A program made the position numbers and the translations under genes. A stretch of DNA of 5,170 nucleotides, from contig JAEWSK010000272.1 of assembly GCA_023398345.1 (NCBI GenBank), forward strand, positions 1 to 5,170. Reading direction: 5' to 3'. The DNA comes from Armatimonadota bacterium (GTDB taxonomy: Bacteria; Armatimonadota; UBA5829). Of this stretch, positions 1 to 5,170 are shown one piece after another; within the stretch, counting starts at the first letter, position 1; each line of letters opens with the position of its first letter. Under the pieces are notes generated by a model. The model was not told the origin of the DNA, did not search any database, and saw only the letters and a program-made list of their open reading frames with translations.

Positions 1-1022
1 TTGTTGTTCCAGCCGAAAAATGCGATCTTCCTGCTTTACCTGAACCATTGAATATATCGACGCCTTTGCCGTGGCTTCACCGTGGGAGGTATCGAACTGA
101 GTGGCGTTGGCAATTGTGCGTGAAGCGATCTGAGATAGTTCTGTTGGCTGGTGGAGCAAACTTGCATGAGATGATTGACTTCGAGCGTTTTTTGCAGTTG
201 GCCCGGCTTGCAAAAAAGACGAAGCCCCTTGTTTTCGGTGCTATTGGTGTTTCGCTGGGGCCGTTTGAGACTCAAAAGAAGATTGACGAATGCGGTGAGT
301 TTCTCGGAATGCTTGATTTTTTAACCGTGAGAGACCATAGTTCCTACAAAATGGCAAGTAATTACTCTCTTCCCTACGAGCCCATTTTTGCATTGGATGC
401 TGTGCTGACTCTGCCGGAGGTCTATGGAATATCCACAACTCCGAAGACCGTCCTCAATAACGATGTCCTTGATGTGGGCGTGTCGATTTGTGATTTTCAT
501 CCATTGGCTGCGCCTAAAGGCGGCGACAAATGCGCATGCACTGCAAAGGTTGCTGATGCCTTGCTGGCGTTTGCTCGAAACCATAGGATCAGAGCGAACA
601 TACTCGAATTCTCAGGCCACCCGACGAGAGGAGACGGCCAAATTGTCGATGCTATTGCCTCTACGCTTGAGGGCAAGTGCGAGGTAGTTGTTCATAGATA
701 TTCACTAGACCCATCCAAAATGTGGAAAACAGTGGCCAAAATGGATATGATGGTCGCGATGCGTTTTCACTCATCAGTTTTCTCATACTCTGCTGGGGTT
801 CCGTTTGTGATGTTGGATTATCATCCAAAATGCACAGCATTTGCCGATGACATCGGTTTACCCGATGAACTTGTGTTAAGCGCACATGATTTTACTCCAA
901 GCGATCTTAAAAGCAGGCTTGAACTGCTGATTGATCCTAATCGCCCTAAGCCCGCTGTATCATGGCGTGATGCTGCAGACAGGGCGGCGTTAAATTTCAA
1001 GCCGTTTGAATGTATTATTTGA
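1..1022 (+). CDS. Polysaccharide pyruvyl transferase family protein, 5' end outside the window
   Basis: The protein belongs to the polysaccharide pyruvyl transferase family (PF04230; CsaB/WcaK-like), which typically moves pyruvate from phosphoenolpyruvate onto sugars of cell-surface glycans in the cytoplasm. The frame is open from base 3 to the TGA at 1020-1022. A TTG at 48 could serve as a start but has no Shine-Dalgarno site, and the frame continues upstream of it, so the true start lies left of the window; the usual N-terminal glycine-rich NxGD segment is missing. Numbering from the TTG, family signatures are LAGGANLHE at 33-41, GAIGVSLGP at 64-72, VRDHSSY at 94-100, the VAMRFH motif at 236-241 with its conserved Arg and His, and GVPFVMLDYHPK at 250-261. 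No membrane segment or signal peptide is visible. It sits 59 bases before a family 2 glycosyltransferase on the same strand, which supports a surface polysaccharide role. The exact acceptor sugar cannot be told. The family assignment is firm; true pyruvyl transfer is inferred. Confidence 0.88.
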   Translation, partial: VVPAEKCDLPALPEPLNISTPLPWLHRGRYRTEWRWQLCVKRSEIVLLAGGANLHEMIDFERFLQLARLAKKTKPLVFGAIGVSLGPFETQKKIDECGEFLGMLDFLTVRDHSSYKMASNYSLPYEPIFALDAVLTLPEVYGISTTPKTVLNNDVLDVGVSICDFHPLAAPKGGDKCACTAKVADALLAFARNHRIRANILEFSGHPTRGDGQIVDAIASTLEGKCEVVVHRYSLDPSKMWKTVAKMDMMVAMRFHSSVFSYSAGVPFVMLDYHPKCTAFADDIGLPDELVLSAHDFTPSDLKSRLELLIDPNRPKPAVSWRDAADRAALNFKPFECII

Positions 1023-1035
1023 TCGATATTAGCTA

Positions 1036-1044
1036 TGGTATAAT
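1036..1044 (+). promoter_or_regulatory. Extended -10 promoter upstream of the glycosyltransferase gene
   Basis: TGGTATAAT is a perfect extended -10 element (TGnTATAAT). No good -35 hexamer lies at the usual distance, which is common for extended -10 promoters. The predicted start of transcription is near base 1051, giving a leader of about 30 bases that contains the ribosome binding site. It would let the glycosyltransferase be transcribed separately from the upstream pyruvyl transferase gene. Confidence 0.55.
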
Positions 1045-1070
1045 CCACATGTTCTGCCCGGTTTGTTCCT

Positions 1071-1075
1071 GGAGG
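1071..1075 (+). promoter_or_regulatory. Ribosome binding site of the glycosyltransferase gene
   Basis: GGAGG lies six bases before the ATG at 1082. This spacing selects 1082 over the overlapping out-of-frame ATG at 1078, which would be only two bases away. Confidence 0.8.
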
Positions 1076-1081
1076 AAATGA

Positions 1082-2059
1082 ATGCCCAACCCGCGAGTGT
1101 CGGTGTGTATACCCGTATATAACCTTGAGTCCTACATAGCTGAGACCCTTGATTCTCTAAAGGCTCAGACCTATAAGGACTTTGAGGCGATTATTGTAGA
1201 TGACGGGTCTACTGACAGGAGCGAGGAGATAATAGCTGCTTATCTCGATGATCCTCGATTTCGTTATATTCGCCAAGAAAACGGCGGCGTCGCCAGAGCG
1301 CGTGAGACTGCAGTGGCTGCAGCTAAGGGAGAGTGGTTTGCTCATCTGGATGGTGATGACATTTGGATGCCGGATAAGCTCGAACGGCAGATCGCACTAG
1401 CTGATTCCGACAGCAGGACAAACCTGATATACAGCAACGCTATCGTCTTTTGCGAAGATGGATCCGAGCATATTCTTTACAAAAAGCCGATGCCGCAAGG
1501 AGACATAACCCGGCATATTTATTTCGACTGCTTTTTGTGCACATCTTCGGTTATGGTGAAGACGGCGGATATTGCGGCAGTAGGGGGCTATCCGATCCTG
1601 CAATTCGGCGAAGATTACACCCTCTGGCTTCGAATTGCCCGCAAGGGCGTATGGGCACAAATGTGCATGGATCCATTAGTTCGCTATCGGATTCGCGGCA
1701 ATAGCCAAGTTAGTTCGAGACTTGCTAATCTTAGAGATCAAGTCACAATTATGAGCGATGCGCTGAGCCGTGAGGATCGACCGCACTTAGCTCGCATATT
1801 GCGCAGCGGCATATGCAGAGTTAAGCGCAATGAGGCTTACGAACTTGCTCGCATTGCCGCAAGAGGCGAAGAAGGTGATATAGAGCGATTACTGTGGCAA
1901 TCATGGAACTGCAGTAAGCAGGGCATTAAGCGACTGTGCATGGCAATGCTGGTCTCAATGTCGCGAATTACACACATTCCCAATGGACGCGAGTGTGCAA
2001 TTCGCTTGCTTCAAGTGCGGACTCCTCGAGAAATAGCCGACCAGAACACTTCTTCATGA
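1082..2059 (+). CDS. Family 2 glycosyltransferase (GT-A fold)
   Basis: This 325-residue protein is a complete GT2 glycosyltransferase, expected to transfer a sugar from a nucleotide-sugar donor to a growing surface glycan or lipid-linked intermediate on the cytoplasmic side of the membrane. The N-terminus has the classic SVCIPVYN strand (7-14) followed by VDDGSTD (39-45). The nucleotide-sugar region continues with QENGG (65-69). The metal-binding DxD motif is LDGDD (89-93), followed by IWMPDKL, and the likely catalytic base is in GEDYTLWLR (176-184). Residues after about 205 form a charged C-terminal region I do not recognise, without a clear membrane helix, so membrane contact would be peripheral. 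It has its own extended -10 promoter and a strong Shine-Dalgarno site. Its stop lies 10 bases from the stop of the convergent serS gene, so it is the last gene of the polysaccharide cluster on this strand. Donor and acceptor cannot be predicted. Confidence 0.93.
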   Translation: MPNPRVSVCIPVYNLESYIAETLDSLKAQTYKDFEAIIVDDGSTDRSEEIIAAYLDDPRFRYIRQENGGVARARETAVAAAKGEWFAHLDGDDIWMPDKLERQIALADSDSRTNLIYSNAIVFCEDGSEHILYKKPMPQGDITRHIYFDCFLCTSSVMVKTADIAAVGGYPILQFGEDYTLWLRIARKGVWAQMCMDPLVRYRIRGNSQVSSRLANLRDQVTIMSDALSREDRPHLARILRSGICRVKRNEAYELARIAARGEEGDIERLLWQSWNCSKQGIKRLCMAMLVSMSRITHIPNGRECAIRLLQVRTPREIADQNTSS

Positions 2060-2069
2060 CTTTGCGCAG

Positions 2070-3344
2070 TTAGCGTATTACATCGACGCCCATATAAGGA
2101 CGCAGAGGTTCGGGCACAGTTATTGTGCCGTCATTGTTCTGGTAGTTTTCAAGTATAGATACGACTAACCTTGGCAGCGCGACGCCGGAGCCGTTGAGCG
2201 TGTGCACAAATTCTGGCTTTGCGCCGGGTTCAGGCCGGTAGCGTATGTTTGCGCGGCGGCCCTGGAAGTCCTCGCAGTTAGAGCAGCTCGATACCTCAAG
2301 CCACTTATCCACGCCTGGTGCGAATATCTCGATGTCATAGCATTTTGCCGCTGAAAAACCCATGTCGCCGGTCGAAAGCAGCACTACACGATAAGGTATA
2401 TTCAGCCGCTGGAGGATGCACTCTGCATCGGCGAGTATTTTTTCATGCTCATCGTAGGATGTCTCTGATGTGGTTAGTTTGACCATCTCGATCTTGTCGA
2501 ACTGATGCACTCGCAAAAGTCCTCGGGTGTCTTTTCCTGCGGAACCCGCTTCGCGCCTGAAACAGCTCGTATACGCAGTGAGATAAATCGGCAAATCATC
2601 GACGTTTATGATCTCGTCTGCATATGTGTTTACGAGCGGCACTTCGGCTGTGGGGTTAAAGAATAGGTCATCTTCTTTGTCAGTGTGATACATGTCCTCT
2701 TCAAATTTTGGCAGCAGGCCCGTGCCGGTCATTGACTTGCGGTTAATCAAAAATGGCGGAAATATTTCAGTGTATCCGTGCTCACGCGTATGGATATCGA
2801 GCATCCAATTGATTAACGATCTCTCCAGCCTCGCGCCGAGCCCTTTGTAGAGTATGAACCCGCTGCCGGAAATTTTTGCGCCGCGCTCAAAGTCGATAAT
2901 GTCGAGCGATGATGCAAGTTCCCAGTGCGGAATCGGATCAAAATCGAACTTGCGCACCTCGCCCCATGTGCGCAAAATGACATTTGCGGACTCATCTTTG
3001 CCTACTGGAACGGACTCATGCGCCAAGTTCGGCAAATTGAGGAGTGCATCCGAAATCTTAGACTCTGTTTCGGATACTTCCGAGTCCATCTGCTTGATTT
3101 TCTGGCTTACTTCTCGCATTCGCTCAATTTCCGATGCCGCGTCGAGTTTTTCTTTTTTCATCTTCGCGATGTGTTCGGAAACGGTGTTGCGCTCGGCTTT
3201 GAGGCGCTCGACTTCTTGAAGTGTCTTGCGTCGCTGCTCGTCGAGTTCGATAAAGCGGTCGAGAAGGCTGGTGTCTGCATTTCGATTGATCAGAGCCTGA
3301 CGGACTCTGTCTTGTTCTGTTCGTATGAGTTTTGCATCAAGCAT
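2070..3344 (-). CDS. serS: Seryl-tRNA synthetase
   Basis: Seryl-tRNA synthetase charges tRNA(Ser), and tRNA(Sec) where present, with serine using ATP; it works as a cytoplasmic homodimer. The 424 residues match the usual bacterial length. The N-terminal domain (1-105) contains the long antiparallel coiled-coil arm, roughly 30-103 and rich in Lys, Glu and Arg, that grips the tRNA long variable arm. The class II catalytic core follows: motif 1 around 176-200 ending in FPPFLINR, the serine-binding TAE loop at 232-234, motif 2 with FRRE at 262-265 and RVHQFDKIE at 278-286, the conserved stretch [13 protein letters not shown] at 352-364, and motif 3 at 381-400 with HTLNGSG and Arg392. No key residue is missing. 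The start at 3344 is supported by an AGGGGTGAG ribosome binding site eight bases upstream. A TATAAT box upstream suggests a short leader. The gene is probably transcribed alone and converges on the glycosyltransferase gene. Confidence 0.98.
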   Translation of the reverse strand: MLDAKLIRTEQDRVRQALINRNADTSLLDRFIELDEQRRKTLQEVERLKAERNTVSEHIAKMKKEKLDAASEIERMREVSQKIKQMDSEVSETESKISDALLNLPNLAHESVPVGKDESANVILRTWGEVRKFDFDPIPHWELASSLDIIDFERGAKISGSGFILYKGLGARLERSLINWMLDIHTREHGYTEIFPPFLINRKSMTGTGLLPKFEEDMYHTDKEDDLFFNPTAEVPLVNTYADEIINVDDLPIYLTAYTSCFRREAGSAGKDTRGLLRVHQFDKIEMVKLTTSETSYDEHEKILADAECILQRLNIPYRVVLLSTGDMGFSAAKCYDIEIFAPGVDKWLEVSSCSNCEDFQGRRANIRYRPEPGAKPEFVHTLNGSGVALPRLVVSILENYQNNDGTITVPEPLRPYMGVDVIR

Positions 3345-3352
3345 TTTTGGAA

Positions 3353-3361
3353 CTCACCCCT
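3353..3361 (-). promoter_or_regulatory. Ribosome binding site of serS
   Basis: On the minus strand AGGGGTGAG lies eight bases before the serS ATG. It closely matches the anti-16S consensus AGGAGGTGA and fixes the start codon. Confidence 0.7.
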
Positions 3362-3368
3362 GGCGCGT

Positions 3369-3390
3369 CTGATGCGTTATTATACATCAG
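3369..3390. promoter_or_regulatory. Six-base inverted repeat enclosing the serS -10 box, possible operator
   Basis: CTGATG (3369-3374) and CATCAG (3385-3390) are perfect inverted repeats separated by ten bases that contain the TATAAT box. The layout is what a repressor site overlapping a promoter would look like, but arms of six bases can arise by chance. No regulator gene is visible in the window. Confidence 0.25.
3379..3384 (-). promoter_or_regulatory. -10 box of the likely serS promoter
   Basis: The minus strand reads GATGTATAATAACG, a perfect TATAAT. The best -35 candidate at normal spacing is weak (TTCCTG, about 18 bases upstream). Transcription would start near 3372, giving a leader of about 28 bases before the serS ATG, too short for a T-box or other riboswitch. 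Confidence 0.5.
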
Positions 3391-3453
3391 TAAGCACCAA
3401 ACAGGAAATAGCTGAGCCTATTCGAGTGCGCGCTAATTCAACGGAAACTATTC

Positions 3454-3468
3454 TGGGGCTTTGCCCCA
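3454..3468 (-). repeat. Hairpin unit, inverted relative to the 3575-3624 units
   Basis: TGGGGC and GCCCCA form a perfect six-base stem around a three-base loop. Read on the minus strand it is preceded by GGGGT (3475-3471) plus one base, the same linker that precedes each hairpin at 3575-3624, so it appears to be a diverged copy in opposite orientation. Confidence 0.6.
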
Positions 3469-3500
3469 TACCCCACCATAGACTCTGTCTCTGGACTCTG

Positions 3501-3521
3501 CAAGGAAACTTAGTTTCCTTG
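3501..3521. repeat. Perfect hairpin with nine-base stem
   Basis: CAAGGAAAC and GTTTCCTTG form a nine-base stem around a three-base loop (TTA). On the minus strand it follows AAGGT, reminiscent of the GGGGT linker of the other units, so it may be a more diverged member of the same repeat. No T-run follows, so it is a poor terminator alone. Confidence 0.6.
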
Positions 3522-3532
3522 ACCTTCAGACT

Positions 3533-3570
3533 CGTAAATTAAATCCCCCAATTGGGGGATTTAATTTACG
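3533..3570. terminator. 38-base perfect palindrome, possible bidirectional terminator
   Basis: Two 19-base arms are exactly complementary with no spacer, centred between 3551 and 3552. The core is CCCCCAATTGGGGG, flanked by A/T-rich arms (AAATTAAAT and its complement). In RNA from either strand it would form a G/C core with an A-rich 5' side and a U-rich 3' side, as in bidirectional terminators, though the U-tract is interrupted and itself pairs. Its place, after murJ and before the serS promoter, suits a murJ terminator. It could instead be the core of the surrounding repeat element. Confidence 0.5.
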
Positions 3571-3574
3571 CATA

Positions 3575-3624
3575 CGGGGTCTGGGGACTGCGTCCCCAGC
3601 GGGGTTAAGGGGCAGCGCCCCTTA
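3575..3624 (+). repeat. Two tandem 25-base hairpin units with compensated stems
   Basis: Unit 1 is 3575-3599 and unit 2 is 3600-3624. Each begins with CGGGGT and continues with a perfect 8-base stem and 3-base loop: CTGGGGAC-TGC-GTCCCCAG and TAAGGGGC-AGC-GCCCCTTA. The units agree at 16 of 25 positions. Eight of the nine differences are in the stems and form four fully compensated base pairs; the ninth is in the loop. This suggests a structured repeat rather than chance palindromes. They lie 56-105 bases downstream of the murJ stop codon and would be transcribed with it unless termination occurs earlier. Confidence 0.7.
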
Positions 3625-3679
3625 TGGAAGTATAAGGCAAAGTCCTCGGAGCAAATTTCGCAGATATGACACGCCCGAC

Positions 3680-5170
3680 TTATTCCACCTGCTCGCTGAC
3701 ATCAATTGCAGGAGTGGGGGTGTCATTACCGTCACTGCGCCGTCGAGTAAACTTTTTGCGAAGTGCGTTCCAGATGTAATCCATCTCGTCTACTTTCATA
3801 AGTCGCAATAGCGCAAAGTATACCGCCCCGCCCAAAAACATTGCAATCAAAGTAGTAATAAGTGAGGCCAATCTGCCTTCGACACGTGCCGCGGGGCGCT
3901 TGAGAATCTCATCCGGGTAGGCTTGCTCAAACAATCGGCGGTTCAGTTCAGCTAATTGCGGCCCCTGAGGATTTTTCTTTGCGAGGGCCTTTAACTGAGG
4001 CGAGAGTGAGAGTTCTGACAATCGCTCAGAACTATAAATTGGGCTGACAATCATCTTGTTTAGGTCATGCATCAATATATACGGCGCAATTTCCGGTGCA
4101 AGCAATTGCCGTGTTTCATTTGAAAGACGACACATCAGTATTTGAGATATCGGCTTTTGCGTGTCAGCTAAAGCTAGAGACAATTTACGAAAATCGTCGA
4201 TGTCGTTTGTTTTAAGATGTCCAATGCCCTCGTCTATGTGGCTGGGATATGCCGCACTGAGCAGCGCTCTGTTCAAATTTGTATTAGTCGAACTTGCCTC
4301 GCTTTTTATCCGACGTCGAAGTTCATCCGAAAGATGGATGTTTTTGAATATCTTGGAATTATAAATCGACGGCCCATCAATAATCTTATTTAAATCAACA
4401 GTCAATGCAGTTCTTACGGCTTTTTCATTCCAATCGACGCGCTTGTATTCGCCGATCATAAGGCGAGTTTCTTCCGGCAGGTTTGTGTAAATATAATGCG
4501 ACATAGGCGTATCGGCCTGCTGGATTTTTGTCGCGAGCGCCATCGGCCGCTTGAAATCTCCATCTTGTAACTGCCACGAACCTGTAGTTCTCGACATTCC
4601 CACTCGCACACCATAGCACACGACTCCCATCACCGCCGCTGCCACAAGCGTTCGGCCAACGGTTCGCAGCACCTTGCCGCCTTCGATACCGTGCAATCGC
4701 TTGCGCAAAACCCAAGTCATTCCGACAAAGTGCAGTGATATGCCAATAGTTGTTGCAAGAGCGATTCCAGCCGCGCCCATAGTCTTCATTAAAATCATAT
4801 TCAATGGAATGAATATTACTGTCGATACAGTGCCGATCACAACCGGGGTGATAGTGTCCTGCAGCGCAAAAAAGCCAGGCGCGACAATCCTCTGGCCGGC
4901 CCATGCGAATATTCCAACAGAGTACCATATCAATAGCAGCGCGACCGGTGCAACACTCGACGGTCTGAACTCGCCGCTCATGTAAATCGTTCGCACGAGC
5001 GGGTCGGCCATTACTATTAAAAACACCGTCGACGGAATGCTTTCGACCATGATCGCTCGAAGTCCGTAAGATACTCCGCTGCGCATTTCACTGAGCGCAT
5101 TTCTTGCGGCATATGCGGACAGCATCGGCAAAATCGCCGTTCCAGCGGCCTGAGCAAATATTCCGAGAGG
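3680..5170 (-). CDS. murJ: MurJ (MviN) lipid II flippase with large extracytoplasmic insertion, 5' end outside the window
   Basis: MurJ is the MOP-superfamily flippase that moves lipid-linked peptidoglycan precursor across the cytoplasmic membrane. The frame is open to the right edge: the residues before the possible TTG start at 5131 read PLGIFAQAAGTAI and join LPMLSAYAAR, the PF03023 signature near helix 8, so the N-terminal half lies outside. Numbering from that TTG, membrane helices are at about 22-42, 60-82, 95-117, 119-143, 157-178 and 421-444, matching helices 9-14. The basic loop at 144-156 and the basic tail after 455 (KKFTRRR) are predicted cytoplasmic, so residues 179-420 between the last two helices face outside. 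In typical MurJ this loop is short; here it is about 240 residues and carries a duplicated domain. The hydrophilic tail ends at a TAA. A MurJ-like flippase for another polymer is possible, but the family assignment is strong. Confidence 0.92.
   Translation of the reverse strand, partial: PLGIFAQAAGTAILPMLSAYAARNALSEMRSGVSYGLRAIMVESIPSTVFLIVMADPLVRTIYMSGEFRPSSVAPVALLLIWYSVGIFAWAGQRIVAPGFFALQDTITPVVIGTVSTVIFIPLNMILMKTMGAAGIALATTIGISLHFVGMTWVLRKRLHGIEGGKVLRTVGRTLVAAAVMGVVCYGVRVGMSRTTGSWQLQDGDFKRPMALATKIQQADTPMSHYIYTNLPEETRLMIGEYKRVDWNEKAVRTALTVDLNKIIDGPSIYNSKIFKNIHLSDELRRRIKSEASSTNTNLNRALLSAAYPSHIDEGIGHLKTNDIDDFRKLSLALADTQKPISQILMCRLSNETRQLLAPEIAPYILMHDLNKMIVSPIYSSERLSELSLSPQLKALAKKNPQGPQLAELNRRLFEQAYPDEILKRPAARVEGRLASLITTLIAMFLGGAVYFALLRLMKVDEMDYIWNALRKKFTRRRSDGNDTPTPAIDVSEQVE
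3905..4168 (-). repeat. Second copy of the duplicated domain in the MurJ insertion
   Basis: Residues 322-409 match the first copy in order: ADTQKPIS, LSNETR (336-341), DLNKMI (356-361), IYSS (365-368), SLSPQL (375-380) and LNRRLFEQAYPDEI (396-409). The distance from DLNK to LNR is 40 residues in both copies, and the final 14-residue block is identical at eight positions. The copies are clearly diverged, so the duplication is old. The last membrane helix begins about 12 residues after this copy. Confidence 0.75.
4235..4516 (-). repeat. First copy of the duplicated domain in the MurJ insertion
   Basis: Residues 206-299, numbered from the TTG at 5131. The copy opens with ADTPMS, continues with LPEETR (218-223), DLNKII (246-251), IYNS (256-259) and HLSDEL (266-271), and ends with LNRALLSAAYPSHI (286-299). 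It is hydrophilic, probably helical, with no membrane segment. I do not recognise the domain. Compared with the second copy it has about seven extra residues near 230-240. Confidence 0.75.

Larger units (their letters stand above)
3345..3679. other. 335-base intergenic region between murJ and serS with a hairpin cluster
   Basis: No convincing gene lies here. From left to right it holds the serS ribosome binding site and promoter (3353-3390), about 60 bases without recognised structure, and then a dense cluster of perfect inverted repeats from 3454 to 3624. The last 55 bases next to the murJ stop codon show nothing I recognise. Both flanking genes are on the minus strand, so the cluster is downstream of murJ and upstream of the serS promoter. 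GACTCTG occurs twice at 3481-3487 and 3494-3500. The whole cluster resembles a mobile or dispersed palindromic repeat of REP/BIME type more than a single terminator. Confidence 0.6.

Noticed and set aside
48..50. TTG as the true start of the pyruvyl transferase gene
   Set aside because: There is no ribosome binding site before it, the frame is open to the window edge, and the N-terminal family segment would be missing.
2854..3219. Plus-strand 121-codon frame inside serS
   Set aside because: Its serine-rich translation is the mirror of the serS coiled-coil codons, and it lies fully inside a certain gene.
2925..3542. Plus-strand open frame of 205 codons across the serS start and the intergenic region
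   Set aside because: It lies mostly antisense to serS, has a cysteine- and phenylalanine-rich translation without family features, and runs into the hairpin cluster. It is a shadow frame.
3454..3624. CRISPR array
   Set aside because: The hairpin units are tandem or inverted without regular unique spacers, vary in sequence, and have no cas gene nearby in the window.
3345..3679. T-box riboswitch upstream of serS
   Set aside because: The likely promoter is only 35-40 bases from the ATG, and I see no T-box sequence or specifier-loop structure. The hairpins further upstream are three-base-loop palindromes of another type.
4425..4928. Minus-strand 167-codon frame overlapping murJ
   Set aside because: It is an out-of-frame reading of the murJ membrane region, with no recognisable protein features.
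4674..4985. Plus-strand 103-codon frame antisense to murJ
   Set aside because: It is a shadow frame opposite the murJ membrane helices without its own ribosome binding site or family match.
5129..5131. TTG as the true start of murJ
   Set aside because: The residues upstream (PLGIFAQAAGTAI) belong to the conserved MurJ signature, so the gene continues beyond the window.
3680..5170. Fusion or frameshift artefact as the cause of the long MurJ loop
   Set aside because: The frame is continuous through the insert, the duplicated motifs are in frame, and a proper final membrane helix with basic tail follows.

Overview
The window is a chromosomal stretch from a bacterium of roughly balanced base composition. 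It holds four protein genes, two of them cut by the window edges, and one 335-base intergenic region rich in hairpins. All four proteins are standard bacterial families. The bacterial SerS, the MurJ-type lipid II flippase and the Shine-Dalgarno sites with perfect TATAAT boxes show a peptidoglycan-making bacterium. The phylum cannot be read from the sequence. An uncultivated lineage such as Armatimonadota is only a weak guess.

Left part (1-2059, + strand): the end of a cell-surface polysaccharide locus. A polysaccharide pyruvyl transferase, whose 5' end lies outside the window, is followed after 59 bases by a family 2 glycosyltransferase. That gene has its own extended -10 promoter and a strong ribosome binding site. 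Together they suggest synthesis of an acidic, pyruvylated surface glycan.

Middle (2070-3344, - strand): a complete seryl-tRNA synthetase gene (serS). It converges on the glycosyltransferase gene with only 10 bases between the stop codons. Its likely promoter lies 35-40 bases upstream of the start codon. The short leader leaves no room for a T-box.

Intergenic region (3345-3679): no gene. It holds the serS promoter and then a cluster of perfect hairpins. There is a 38-base perfect palindrome, two exact 25-base tandem units (a GGGGT linker plus an 8-3-8 hairpin) whose stem differences are all compensated, and two more 3-base-loop hairpins on the other side of the palindrome. At least one of these two is an inverted copy of the same unit type. 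It looks like a REP/BIME-type composite repeat that may also end murJ transcription.

Right part (3680-5170, - strand): the C-terminal part of MurJ (MviN). Its last two membrane helices are separated by about 240 residues instead of the usual short loop. The insert contains a duplicated domain of about 90 residues and is predicted to face outside the cytoplasm. This is the most unusual coding feature in the window.
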